Source: VRUE01 sp963697805 (lineage in GTDB: Bacteria; Actinomycetota; Thermoleophilia; Solirubrobacterales; 70-9). Taken from it: a stretch of DNA of 64,000 bases. The stretch is from NCBI GenBank assembly GCA_963697805.1, contig CAVOPB010000003.1, positions 476,508 to 540,507 of the forward strand. The letters run 5' to 3'. The notes beneath the pieces were generated by a model. It saw only the letters and a list, made by a program, of their open reading frames with translations. It was not told the origin of the DNA and ran no database searches. The translations under genes and the position numbers were made by a program. Positions 10,997-19,633 of the stretch are shown here, in pieces (the stretch's first letter is position 1; each line of letters begins with the position of its first letter).

Positions 10997-11551
10997 ATTC
11001 CTGAGCTAGAGGAGGTAGTCGAGGTCACCGAGGCGGAGATCATCTACGTCTGCGACTTCGAGGAGGGGGACAAGGTCGTCTATCCCCACCACGGAGCGGG
11101 CCTCGTGATGAAGAAAGAGAGCAGGGAGCTGATGGGGGAGGAGCGGGAATACCTGACGATCAAGATCCTCCACAACGAACTCACCGTGATGGTGCCGTGC
11201 GAAAACGCGGGCAAGGCAGGGCTGCGGCGGGTGATCGACGAGGAAGAAATCAAAAAGGTCACCGACGTCCTCACCGACGACGTCTCGGAGATGCCGAAGA
11301 ACTGGAATCGGCGCTTCAAGTACAACCGCGAGAAGATCAAGACCGGCGACGTGTTCGAGCTGGCCGAGGTCGTCAGGAACCTGGCGATCAGGGAGATGGA
11401 AAAGGGCCTCTCGACCGGCGAGAAGCAGATGTACACGCGGGCCAAGAAGATCCTCGCGTCGGAGTTCATGTACGCGCTCGACAAGGACGAGGAGGGCGCC
11501 GAGGAGTACCTCGACGGCCTCCTGGAGGGGCGCTTCGCCGCCACTGCCTAA
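10997..11551 (+). CDS. carD: CarD-family transcriptional regulator, apparently started at ATT
   Basis: CarD binds the RNA polymerase beta subunit through an N-terminal RID Tudor-like domain and stabilises open complexes. The frame encodes PELEEVVEVTEAEIIYV, then the RID signature FEEGDKVVYPHHGAGLV, then a helical DNA-binding domain (184 aa). There is no ATG, GTG or TTG in frame between disA and GTG 11105, and that GTG would cut the RID domain in half. ATT 10997 stands 6 nt after a strong AAGGAG (10985-10990) and directly before the PELEE start. Rare AUU initiation, known for E. coli infC, is therefore the best reading. Confidence 0.85.
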   Translation: MPELEEVVEVTEAEIIYVCDFEEGDKVVYPHHGAGLVMKKESRELMGEEREYLTIKILHNELTVMVPCENAGKAGLRRVIDEEEIKKVTDVLTDDVSEMPKNWNRRFKYNREKIKTGDVFELAEVVRNLAIREMEKGLSTGEKQMYTRAKKILASEFMYALDKDEEGAEEYLDGLLEGRFAATA

Positions 11552-12269
11552 AGGCGCAGCAACAGCGGTCATCGCCGCCGCCGGCTCCGGTCGAAGACTG
11601 GGAGCCGGCGGCCCGAAGGCCTTCGTCGAGGTCGCGGGAAGGCCGATGGTCGAGTGGTCGATCGAAGCTATGCGCAGGGCACCCTCGGTGCGCTCGATTG
11701 TCGTCGCCTGTCCCCCCGGCCACATCCACAACCTGGGCGGCCATGACCTCGGCGTCGTCGATGGCGGTGAGACCCGGGCCGAATCGGTCCGCAATGCGCT
11801 CGCCGCTGTCGGCACAGCGATTGTCGCGATCCATGACGCGGCGCGGCCGCTCGTGACCCCGGAGCTCGTCGAGGACCTGATCGCGACCCTCCTCGCCGAC
11901 GAGGGCGCCGACGGCGCGATCGCCGCCGCCTCGGTGACCGACACGATCAAGCGGGCCGGCGAAGAGACGAGACCTGCATTTCCCCCGCATAGCGTCGTAA
12001 ATGCAGGTTTCGTCATCGAGGAGACCGTCGATCGAGCAGATCTCTGGGCGGCGCAGACGCCGCAGGTGTTTCGGGTCGAGGCGCTGCGCAGGGCGCTGGA
12101 GGGCGCCTCGGAGGCGGTCGCCGCTGCGACCGACGAGGCGATGCTGGTCGAGGCGGCCGGGGGGCGAGTGCTGATCCACCCCGCGCCGGCCGAGAACGTC
12201 AAGGTGACGACGCCGCTCGACCTCCGGTTCGCCGAGCTGCTCCTCGCCGAACGCTCAGCGCAGCAGTAG
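11544..12269 (+). CDS. ispD: 2-C-methyl-D-erythritol 4-phosphate cytidylyltransferase IspD, non-canonical start
   Basis: IspD transfers CMP from CTP to MEP in the non-mevalonate isoprenoid pathway; ispF lies 2 kb downstream. The nucleotide-binding loop AAAGSGRRLGAGGPKAF and later IHDAARPLVTPELV and AAQTPQVF are intact. The first ATG in frame (11646) falls after this loop, so the start must be earlier. The only near-start codon upstream is CTG 11544, which overlaps the carD stop by 8 nt and lies downstream of GGAGGGG (11524-11530). It gives 241 residues, normal for IspD. The exact start is inferred. Confidence 0.85.
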   Translation: MPKGAATAVIAAAGSGRRLGAGGPKAFVEVAGRPMVEWSIEAMRRAPSVRSIVVACPPGHIHNLGGHDLGVVDGGETRAESVRNALAAVGTAIVAIHDAARPLVTPELVEDLIATLLADEGADGAIAAASVTDTIKRAGEETRPAFPPHSVVNAGFVIEETVDRADLWAAQTPQVFRVEALRRALEGASEAVAAATDEAMLVEAAGGRVLIHPAPAENVKVTTPLDLRFAELLLAERSAQQ

Positions 12270-12419
12270 CCAGACCAGGGCGGCGGCGAAGCAGAGCTGG
12301 CCGACCCCGAGGGCGACGCCGAGGTTGACGGCGCCGAGGATCGTCGCCAGGCCGACGCCGAGGGCGAAGGCCGCGGCGAGGATCGCCAGCTGCGCGGGTC
12401 GCGACAGGCGGTCAGGCAC
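12255..12419 (-). CDS. Small two-TM membrane protein
   Basis: This 54-residue ORF starts at GTG 12419, which overlaps the TGA of the upstream DUF389 gene (12412-12414), a typical coupled arrangement. It has two hydrophobic helices (AQLAILAAAFALGVGLATIL and LGVGQLCFAAALVWLLL). Its 3' end overlaps the end of ispD by 15 bp. The family is not recognised; by context it may assist the DUF389 protein. Confidence 0.5.
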   Translation of the reverse strand: MPDRLSRPAQLAILAAAFALGVGLATILGAVNLGVALGVGQLCFAAALVWLLLR

Positions 12420-13444
12420 GGTTCGATTGCCCCCGGTGGCGGTCGAGGCGGCGGCGGTACCGGGATCGCTGGTCCTCGGACGCGAGCCCGGCATGCGCTC
12501 GCGAGCGGTCGGAGAGATGACGATTTCGGCGGCGCTCGTAGAGGGTCCGCTCGAGCCAGAGGGTCAGCACCCCCGCGAAAACGATCGCGACCAGGTTGAT
12601 CGAGAGCTGGAGCATCGCCCCGCGCCAGTCCGACCAGTTGGCCAGGGCCGCCGAGACGCCGATGTTGGCGGCAGCCGGAATCGTCGTCACCGAGACGAGA
12701 ACCCCGATCAGCGCCCCCGACTTGGTCGAGGTCAGGGACAGCATCCCCGCCGCGCCCGCGAACAGGGCGACGATCAGCGAGAACTCTTCCGGCTTGACGA
12801 TGAACCTGACCAGTTCGTTTTCGCTGCTGTGGAAGCCGGAGTCGACGATCCCGATCCCGACGCAGAACAGGGTGAAGAGGAAGGCGGCCGTGATCCCGAT
12901 CGGGAAGCCGACGGCGAGCGCGCTCAGCGATCGCATCGCGACCCTCGGGCGCCGCTCGATCACAGCGACGCAGAGCCCCGCCAGCGGCCCGAACTCAGGC
13001 CCGACGATCATCGCGCCGACGATCAGGATCGGCGAGCCGACGAAGATCCCGACCGAGGCGATCAGGCACGCCAGGGTGAGAAAGGCGATGAAGGTGCCGG
13101 AGAGCTCGGTGCTCTCGGAGGTGCGAGCCTCCACCTCCTCCCAGATCACCGCGTCCGACGGCGCCCCCCTGGCTGACTCTTTCGGCCCGCCGTGCCGCGT
13201 CGGAGACCTGCGAGTCGATCTCATCGATCGAGACCGAGCCCTGCCGGGTCACCCCGATCTCCTTCAGGTCCTCGATCATCACGCTCGCGTCCTCGCGGGC
13301 AATGTCGCAGAGGACGAGGTCGCCGGCGGGCTTCCGCGCCGCTCCCTCGAGCAGGATCAGGTTGCAGGTCGAGGCAGAGGTTTCGAGCAGCCTCAGGACC
13401 CTCTGCACCAGATCGTGCCCGACGACGATCCGCAGGTGGACCAT
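12412..13444 (-). pseudogene. DUF389 membrane protein, frameshifted
   Basis: Two frames join into one DUF389 protein. From ATG 13444 the N-terminal domain reads MVHLRIVVGHDLVQRVLRLL .. IDEIDSQVSDAARRAE. The second frame carries SDAVIWEEVEARTSES and the membrane domain with SPILIVGAMIVGPEFGPLAG, the DUF389 hallmark, and about six TM helices. Dropping one base from the run of six G (C at 13164-13169 on the + strand) restores one frame. Function of the family is unknown. As with the other two frameshifts here, base-call error and true decay cannot be separated from this sequence alone. Confidence 0.78.
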
Positions 13445-13487
13445 GAGCCGCAGCGTATCCGCGCCCGGCGTCACCTAGGCTCACAGC

Positions 13488-14312
13488 GTGCTAACCGACT
13501 ACCACCTCCACCTCCGCCCCGACGAGGACGGGACGACCGCGGAGCGCTACTTCACTACGGAGAACGTCGACCGCTACCTCGAGGCCGCGGACGAGGCCGG
13601 GATCGAGGAGCTCGGCGTCTCCGAGCACATCCACCGCTTCACCCAGTCGCTCGAGCTCTGGGACCACCCGTTCTGGCGCGAACAGGCTGTCGACGACATC
13701 GACGCCTACTGCGAGTTCGTCCGCGGCACCGAGCTGCGGCTCGGGATCGAGATGGACTTCGTCCCCGGCGCCGAGGACCGCACCGCCAACCTGCTCGAGG
13801 CGCGCGACTTCGACTACGTCGTCGGCTCGGTCCACTTCATCGGCGACGATGCCGTCGACCACGAGGGGTTCGACATCTGGGAGGGGAACGGCGACCCCGA
13901 TCGGGTCTGGGCCCGCTACTTCGAGGCACTCGCCGAGGCCGCCCGCTCGGGGTTGTTCGACATCCTCGCCCACCCTGACTTGGTGAAGGTCTGGGGCGGG
14001 GGGCGGCCGCTGCCCGACACCGACCCCCGCGCCTACTACGAGCCCGCCGTCGAGGCGATCGCCGAGACCGGTGTCGCGGTCGAGGTCTCGACCGCGGGCC
14101 TGCGCAAGCCGGTCGGCGAGCTCTACCCGTCGCCCGCATTCGCCGAGATGTGCGTCGAGGCCGGCGCCGCCTTCGCACTCTCCTCCGATGCCCACCTGCC
14201 CGAGCAGGTCGGGTTCGGGTACGACCGCGCGGCGGAGTTCCTCGACGGCCTCGGGGTGGGGGAGATCTGCGTCTTCGAGCATCGCCGGCGGCGACTGGAG
14301 CCGGTCGGATGA
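13488..14312 (+). CDS. PHP-domain phosphatase, histidinol-phosphatase (HisJ) type
   Basis: The 274-residue protein has the metal-ligand pattern of the PHP superfamily: DYHLHLR at the N-terminus, GVSEHIHRF, the GIEMDFVPG strand, VVGSVHFIG, DILAHPDLVK, and SSDAHLPEQVG near the C-terminus. HisJ enzymes hydrolyse L-histidinol phosphate, but related PHP proteins act on other phosphoesters, so the substrate is not certain. The start is GTG 13488. Its TGA overlaps the ispF ATG (ATGA), so the two are translationally coupled. Confidence 0.83.
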   Translation: MLTDYHLHLRPDEDGTTAERYFTTENVDRYLEAADEAGIEELGVSEHIHRFTQSLELWDHPFWREQAVDDIDAYCEFVRGTELRLGIEMDFVPGAEDRTANLLEARDFDYVVGSVHFIGDDAVDHEGFDIWEGNGDPDRVWARYFEALAEAARSGLFDILAHPDLVKVWGGGRPLPDTDPRAYYEPAVEAIAETGVAVEVSTAGLRKPVGELYPSPAFAEMCVEAGAAFALSSDAHLPEQVGFGYDRAAEFLDGLGVGEICVFEHRRRRLEPVG

Positions 14313-14767
14313 GCGCCGTGGGGATCGGCTATGACAGCCACCGCTTCGCCGAGGGCCGGCCGCTGATCCTCGGCGGCGTCGAGGTCGAGCACCATCTCGG
14401 GCTCGAAGGTCACTCCGACGCCGACGTCCTCACCCATGCCGTGATCGACGCCCTGCTCGGGGCCGGCGGCCTCGGCGATATCGGCACGATCTTCCCCGAC
14501 GACGACGAGCGCTGGCGCGACGCCGACTCGATCGACATGCTGCGGACCGTGGTCGGCATGATCAGCGGCCGGATCGAGAACATCGATGCAACTGTGATCT
14601 GCGAGGAGCCGCGGCTCGGCCCGCTGCGGGCGGAGATGGAGCGGATCCTCGCCGAGGCGACGTCGGCCCGGGTCAGCGTCAAGGCGACGACCAACGAGGG
14701 GATGGGCTGGATCGGCCGTGGCGAGGGAATCGCCTGCATAGCGGTCGCTTCGGTGGGGAGCGAATAG
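14309..14767 (+). CDS. ispF: 2-C-methyl-D-erythritol 2,4-cyclodiphosphate synthase IspF
   Basis: IspF cyclises CDP-ME 2-phosphate to MEcPP in the MEP pathway. The 152 residues have the zinc ligands in GYDSHRF and the EGHSDADVLTHAVIDALLGA signature. GDIGTIFPDDD and VKATTNEGMGWIGRGEGI are also typical. ATG 14309 overlaps the preceding stop. IspD and IspF are fused in some bacteria; here they are separate and 2 kb apart. Confidence 0.95.
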   Translation: MSAVGIGYDSHRFAEGRPLILGGVEVEHHLGLEGHSDADVLTHAVIDALLGAGGLGDIGTIFPDDDERWRDADSIDMLRTVVGMISGRIENIDATVICEEPRLGPLRAEMERILAEATSARVSVKATTNEGMGWIGRGEGIACIAVASVGSE

Positions 14768-14780
14768 TCTTCGTTTTCGG

Positions 14781-16430
14781 ATGGGAAGTCTCAGCTCAAT
14801 AGGGTCGAGCGTCCGCAAGACCGTCGCCGACAAAGCCTTCGTCGCGAAGGTGGCGCACGAAGCGGACATCCTCGGCCTGATGCGCCCCGACGTCGCCGCC
14901 AAGATCGGCTACACCTTCCTGCGCTGGGGCCCCTCGCCGGCGACCGGCGTCGCGATCGCCGCGATCCACTACCCGCACGAGACCGCGATCATCGACGAGC
15001 GCGGGTCGCTCACCTTCGAGCAGCTCCACCGCCGCAGCAACGCCCTCGCCCACGCCCTCGAGCGGATGGGCATCGGCTACGGCGACGGGATCGGGGTGAT
15101 GTGCCGCAACCACCGCGGCTTCATCGAGATCACGGCCGCCGCCGCCAAGATCGGCGCCAGCGCCCTGTACCTGAACACGATGTTCGCCGGCCCGCAGCTG
15201 GCCGAGGTGACCCGCCGGGAGAAGCCGAAGGTGCTCGTCTATGACGAGGAGTTCGCCGGCCTGCTCGAGGGGGTCGACGACAGCGTTGAGCGGGTGGTCG
15301 CCTGGGCCGACGGCGAGACCGAGGAGCCGACGCTCGACACCCTGATCGCCGCCAACGACGACTCCGACCTCAAGCCTCCCCCCGATCATCCCCGTTTCGT
15401 GATCCTCACCTCGGGGACGACCGGAACCCCGAAGGGCGCCCAGCGCAGCAATCCCGAGGGCCTCCACACGGTCGCCGCGATGATCGACAAGATCCCCTAT
15501 CGCAGCCGCGAGACGATGATGGTCGCGGCGCCGCTCTTCCACTCCTGGGGCTTCTTCCACTTCGCGATTGCCCTGCCAACCTGCTCGACCCTCGTCCTGC
15601 GGCGGCGATTCGACCCCGAGGGGACGCTGCAGGCAATTCAGGAGCACCGCGCCCAGGTCCTCGCAGTGGTGCCGGTCATGATCCAGCGGATCCTGCAGCT
15701 GCCGGACGAGACGCTGCGCTCCTACGACCTCTCCTCGCTGCGGATCACCGCGCTCTCGGGCTCGGCGCTTCCGGGCGATCTTGCCCTGGAATGGATGGAC
15801 CGCTTCGGCGACAGCATCTACAACCTCTACGGGTCGACCGAGGTCGCGATGGCGACGGTCGCGACGCCGGAGGACCTGCGGGCGGCCCCCGGCACCGCCG
15901 GCCGGCCCCCGCGCGGCACCGTCGTCAAGCTCTTCGACGAGGACGGCAGGGAGGTCCCGCGCGGCGAGGTCGGGAGGATCTTCGTCGGCAGCGAGATGTC
16001 GTTCGAGGGCTACACCGGCGGTGGCGGCAAGGAGGTGATCGACGGCCTGCTCAGCAGCGGCGACGTCGGCCACTTCGACAGCGACGGGCGGCTCTTCATC
16101 GACGGCCGCGACGACGAGATGATCGTCTCCGGCGGCGAGAACGTCTTCCCGCGCGAGGTCGAGGACCTGCTCGCCGACCACCAGAGCGTCGTCGAGGTGG
16201 CGGTGATCGGCGTCGAGGACGAGGAGTTCGGGCAGCGGCTGAAGGCCTTCGTCGTCCTCCTCGAGCACGCCGAGGTCTCCGCGGAGGACCTGAAGAATTA
16301 CGTCAAGGCCCACCTCGCCGCATTCAAGGCGCCGCGGGAGTTCGAGTTTCTTGCCGAGCTGCCGCGCAACGCGACGGGCAAGATCCTCAAGCGCGAACTG
16401 CACGAGCGCCAGCCCTCGCAGTCGGGCTAG
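14781..16430 (+). CDS. AMP-binding acyl-CoA synthetase (FadD-like)
   Basis: Predicted acyl-CoA ligase of 549 residues: ATP plus a carboxylic acid gives acyl-AMP, then acyl-CoA. The P-loop ILTSGTTGTPKGAQ, the motif LYGSTEVAMATVA, the hinge LFIDGRDDEMIVSGGENVFPREVE (positions about 16093-16170) and the C-terminal catalytic lysine region PRNATGKILKREL are all visible. It starts 13 nt after ispF. Its 3' end overlaps the convergent propeller gene by 44 bp. Chain-length specificity cannot be read. Confidence 0.9.
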   Translation: MGSLSSIGSSVRKTVADKAFVAKVAHEADILGLMRPDVAAKIGYTFLRWGPSPATGVAIAAIHYPHETAIIDERGSLTFEQLHRRSNALAHALERMGIGYGDGIGVMCRNHRGFIEITAAAAKIGASALYLNTMFAGPQLAEVTRREKPKVLVYDEEFAGLLEGVDDSVERVVAWADGETEEPTLDTLIAANDDSDLKPPPDHPRFVILTSGTTGTPKGAQRSNPEGLHTVAAMIDKIPYRSRETMMVAAPLFHSWGFFHFAIALPTCSTLVLRRRFDPEGTLQAIQEHRAQVLAVVPVMIQRILQLPDETLRSYDLSSLRITALSGSALPGDLALEWMDRFGDSIYNLYGSTEVAMATVATPEDLRAAPGTAGRPPRGTVVKLFDEDGREVPRGEVGRIFVGSEMSFEGYTGGGGKEVIDGLLSSGDVGHFDSDGRLFIDGRDDEMIVSGGENVFPREVEDLLADHQSVVEVAVIGVEDEEFGQRLKAFVVLLEHAEVSAEDLKNYVKAHLAAFKAPREFEFLAELPRNATGKILKRELHERQPSQSG

Positions 16431-17934
16431 CGGCGCGCTTGCGCTTCGGCGCCGGCTTCAGCAGCATCGTTCGGCTCTCGACCCCGGTCCCGATAAGGGT
16501 GGACCTGAGGCGGTGGGCACTATCGAGCAATGACCTCGCTCCCTCCAGCAGCTTGACGGGAACGACGCGCTTCTTCCCGGCCCCGATCGAGAACTTCGCC
16601 GAGGTGCTGTATCTCATCGCCTTCCCCCTCCCCGCGCCTCGGTGGCGGAGGTAGGCGATCAGGCTGACGGTTCCCCGGCAGCGCTCGAAGCCCGGGCAGC
16701 GCAGCTTCAGCCGCGCCTTCCCGTCTTTGACGATTGCGATCCGACCCGCGACGGCGTTCTCCGGCCCGACGCTCACCGAACCGCTCGTCTGGGTGGTCGA
16801 GCCGGCGAAGTTCGTCGCCGTCACCAGGCAGGAGTAGGAGCCGGCCCTGGTCGGCCTCAGCGCCGACCCGGTCTCGCCGGCGATCGGGGCGCCGTCCCGC
16901 AGCCACTGGTAGACGAACGTTTGCGGCGCCCGGTAGAAGAGCGAGGCCGGAGCGTCGCCGGCCCAGCCGCCCTGCGAGCAGCTCAGGGTCCTTGCCATCA
17001 AACGGGGGCTCGAGATCGTGGGCGGCGACGTTGCCGCCGGCGCGCGCAGGATCGCGACGCTGCCGGGGTTGTTGAGGTTCGCGCCCGCGGTCGGCGTGTC
17101 GCCGCCCCCGCCGCCGCTGATGTTGACGAATGAGATCGCCGCTTCGGCCTGCTGACTGGCCCAGAAGACCCTGCTGGTCTGCAGGTCGATCGCGACGGAG
17201 CGGATCGATTCCGGGGTCGCCGCTCCGATGAGGTTGAGTTTGGTGGCGCCGCTGCCGTCGAGCGCCGAGGATTCGATCGTGCCGTCGGTGGCGCTCCAGA
17301 AGACCCGGCCCGAGGCGGGGTCCAGCGCGACCCCCGTCCCGTTAGTGGGGCCCGGTGATTTCGAGATGTCGCCCCCGCCACTGCCATCGAGGTTCGCGTA
17401 GGAGACCTTCGGCAACCCGAGGGCGGAGTTCACCCAGTAGACGCGCCCCGCCGCGGGGTCGATGGCGATTCGGGCCGGCTCTTCGATCGTCGCCCCGGCG
17501 GTGTTGAGGAGCGCCCCGCCGCCACTGCCATCCAGGTTCGCGTAGGCGATCCGATTGCCGATCGGGTCGCTCCAGTAGACCCTGCCGGCGGCCCGGTCGA
17601 TCGCGATCCCGACCGGCTCGCCCAGGCTCACCGGGGCGGTGTTGAACTGGCCGCCGCCGCTGCCGTCGAGGTAGGCCCACTGGATGCTCTCGGTGCCGAC
17701 GTTGGTGAAGAAGAGTTTGCCGTCGGCCGGGTCGAGCGCGAGGCCGGCGGGCATCGAGCTGATCACACCGGACAGAGCGAGATTGCCGGCTTTGCTGCCG
17801 TCGAGGTTGGAGAAGGAGATCGGCTCGCCTTCGGTGTTCGTCCAGTAGACCGCGTCGGCGGCGGGCGCTGCGGCCGGGGCAACGAGCAGCCCGCCGGAAA
17901 CCGCCAGCGCCGCTACGAGCGAGCGCCACGTCAT
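16387..17934 (-). CDS. Secreted YWTD-type beta-propeller protein (tandem copy 2)
   Basis: The 515 residues begin with a signal peptide (hydrophobic SLVAALAVSGGLLVAP, then AAAPAADA). About six LDL-receptor class B-like (YWTD) repeats follow, with units such as IAIDRAAGRVYWSD and YANLDGSGGG. Next comes an Ig-like segment around a CSQGGWAGDAP motif, and then a basic C-terminal domain with paired cysteines (LKLRCPGFERCRGTVSL). ATG 17934 is supported by GAGGG 8 nt upstream; GTG 17940 overlaps the preceding stop but lies too close to that site. It is a paralogue of the upstream gene and probably its operon partner. Role unknown. Confidence 0.8.
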   Translation of the reverse strand: MTWRSLVAALAVSGGLLVAPAAAPAADAVYWTNTEGEPISFSNLDGSKAGNLALSGVISSMPAGLALDPADGKLFFTNVGTESIQWAYLDGSGGGQFNTAPVSLGEPVGIAIDRAAGRVYWSDPIGNRIAYANLDGSGGGALLNTAGATIEEPARIAIDPAAGRVYWVNSALGLPKVSYANLDGSGGGDISKSPGPTNGTGVALDPASGRVFWSATDGTIESSALDGSGATKLNLIGAATPESIRSVAIDLQTSRVFWASQQAEAAISFVNISGGGGGDTPTAGANLNNPGSVAILRAPAATSPPTISSPRLMARTLSCSQGGWAGDAPASLFYRAPQTFVYQWLRDGAPIAGETGSALRPTRAGSYSCLVTATNFAGSTTQTSGSVSVGPENAVAGRIAIVKDGKARLKLRCPGFERCRGTVSLIAYLRHRGAGRGKAMRYSTSAKFSIGAGKKRVVPVKLLEGARSLLDSAHRLRSTLIGTGVESRTMLLKPAPKRKRAASPTARAGARAVRA

Positions 17935-17936
17935 CG

Positions 17937-19529
17937 TCACTGCCCTCGCCTGGGCTTCGGCGCCAGCTTCAACAGCACCGTTCGGGATACGACCGCCCTG
18001 CCGTCGAGGAGTGCCCTGAGCCGGTGGCGTTTCGACTTCCGCAGCTGCGATTTGGCCCGGCGATTGAGCTTGACCTTGACGACCTGCTGGTCGCCCCCGG
18101 GAATCGAGATCGACCGTTCTCCGTAGATGACGGGCAGGTTCGGGATCTTCGGGCCCCTGCGGGCGGAGGACCTGGCGGTCCTGCGCGGAGGCCGGGACGA
18201 TTCGAGGTGCAGCCGGCCGGCACACGGTTCGACTCCCGCGGGGCAGGTCAGCTTGAGCTGCGCCCTGCCGCCTTTGACCAACGCCACCCGGGCCGCCTTC
18301 GCCTTCGGGGTGACCGGGCAGCAGACGAATTGCACCCTGCTCATCTGGGTCGTCGAGCCGGCGGCGTTGGTGGCGGTGACCTGGCAGGCATAGTCGCCGC
18401 CGGGCCTCCCGTCAACGCCGATGTCGGAGCGGGTCGCGCCGGCAACCGGCTGGCCATCCTCCACCCACTGGTAGGAGACGCTGTGCGGGGCCCGGTACAG
18501 CTGCGCCTCGGGCCGGTCGCCGGCCCATTTGCCTTTGTCGCAGATCAGGAATCGGGGCCGGGCGGCGATCCCCGCGGTCAGCTCCGGCGCTTCGGTGCCG
18601 ACCGGCGCCTTGAGCAGGGCCGGGTTGTTGGCGCCGAAGGTTTTGGCGCCGGTGAGGTTGAGTTTGGGTGCGCTGCCGCCCGCGAGCGGTGCGGATTGAA
18701 TAGACGGCGGGAACGACCCGAAGGCTCCGGTGTTCGCCCAGTAGATCCGTCCCGCCGAGGGGTCGATCGCGACCCCCCACGGGAACGACCCGTCGTCGAC
18801 CGTGGTCGCGAGGTCGGCACCGCCGCCACCGCCCAGTCCCGCACTCGAGATGAAGGCTTCGTAGGGGATGGCGCCCTTGTTGGAGGCCCAGTGGATTCGG
18901 TTCGCCCCGGGATCGATCGCGACGCCGGAGGCGGTGACGCCCGAGGTGGCTCCGGTGGTCGTGACGTCCTCTCCACCGCTGCCGTTGAGGCTCGCGTAGG
19001 AGATCTTCCCGTTCTCATTCGACCAGTAGATCCTCCGTGCCGTCAGGTCGAGCGCGACCGCTTTCGGGTTGGCGACGGTCGCCCCGGTGGTGTCCAGATA
19101 GCCCCTGTCACTGCCGTCGAGGTCGAAGAAGGCGATTCCCTCACCCGGCGCGCCCTGGTAGTTGGCCCAATAGAGGCGGCCGGCCGCGGAATCGATCGCG
19201 ATTCCCCGAGGGGATTTGAGGGTGACCCCTTCGATCTGAAGGTCTTTGGCGCCGCCCCCTTCAATATTTGCGACCGAGATCCGCGATCCGGCGCCCGAGC
19301 TGCCGGCCCAGTAGATCTTCCCGGCGGCGGGATCGATGGCGATCCCCCTGACCTCCGCCGTCGTCGCCCCACTCGTGTCCAGGGTCGCGCCGCCGCTGCC
19401 GTCGAGATTGGCGTAGGAAACGCTCGAGTTTCCGCCGAAATAGATCCGGTCTGCCGCCGCGGCGGGGGATGCGAACGCGAGGAGCCCCAACGCCACGAGG
19501 GCCAATGCTGAGCGCCTCGTCGCCTTCAT
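17937..19529 (-). CDS. Secreted YWTD-type beta-propeller protein (tandem copy 1)
   Basis: The 530 residues begin with a signal peptide (RSALALVALGLLAFASPAAA). YWTD-like blades follow, with repeated IDPAAGKIYWAGS, IDSAAGRLYWANY and SYANLDGSGG units. Then come an Ig-like CDKGKWAGDRP segment and a basic domain with cysteine pairs (KLTCPAGVEPCAGRL). The layout is the same as in the downstream gene, so this is a tandem duplication with divergence. ATG 19529 is the start nearest the signal peptide. An upstream extension to 19778 lacks family-like sequence. Extracellular location is inferred; the ligand is unknown. Confidence 0.8.
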   Translation of the reverse strand: MKATRRSALALVALGLLAFASPAAAADRIYFGGNSSVSYANLDGSGGATLDTSGATTAEVRGIAIDPAAGKIYWAGSSGAGSRISVANIEGGGAKDLQIEGVTLKSPRGIAIDSAAGRLYWANYQGAPGEGIAFFDLDGSDRGYLDTTGATVANPKAVALDLTARRIYWSNENGKISYASLNGSGGEDVTTTGATSGVTASGVAIDPGANRIHWASNKGAIPYEAFISSAGLGGGGGADLATTVDDGSFPWGVAIDPSAGRIYWANTGAFGSFPPSIQSAPLAGGSAPKLNLTGAKTFGANNPALLKAPVGTEAPELTAGIAARPRFLICDKGKWAGDRPEAQLYRAPHSVSYQWVEDGQPVAGATRSDIGVDGRPGGDYACQVTATNAAGSTTQMSRVQFVCCPVTPKAKAARVALVKGGRAQLKLTCPAGVEPCAGRLHLESSRPPRRTARSSARRGPKIPNLPVIYGERSISIPGGDQQVVKVKLNRRAKSQLRKSKRHRLRALLDGRAVVSRTVLLKLAPKPRRGQ

Positions 19530-19633
19530 CGCCGGCGATGGTAACAACGGTCCTCGAAGGTCCCCGCATTTTGCGGACTTTTTGGCGGTTGGACCAGTGG
19601 CGGGCGCGCCAAGGTGCGTAGTAAGTTGCGTCG

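Noticed and set aside
11105..11551. carD starting at GTG 11105
   Set aside because: This would remove the first half of the RNA-polymerase-binding RID domain, whose FEEGDKVVYP motif is encoded upstream in the same frame.
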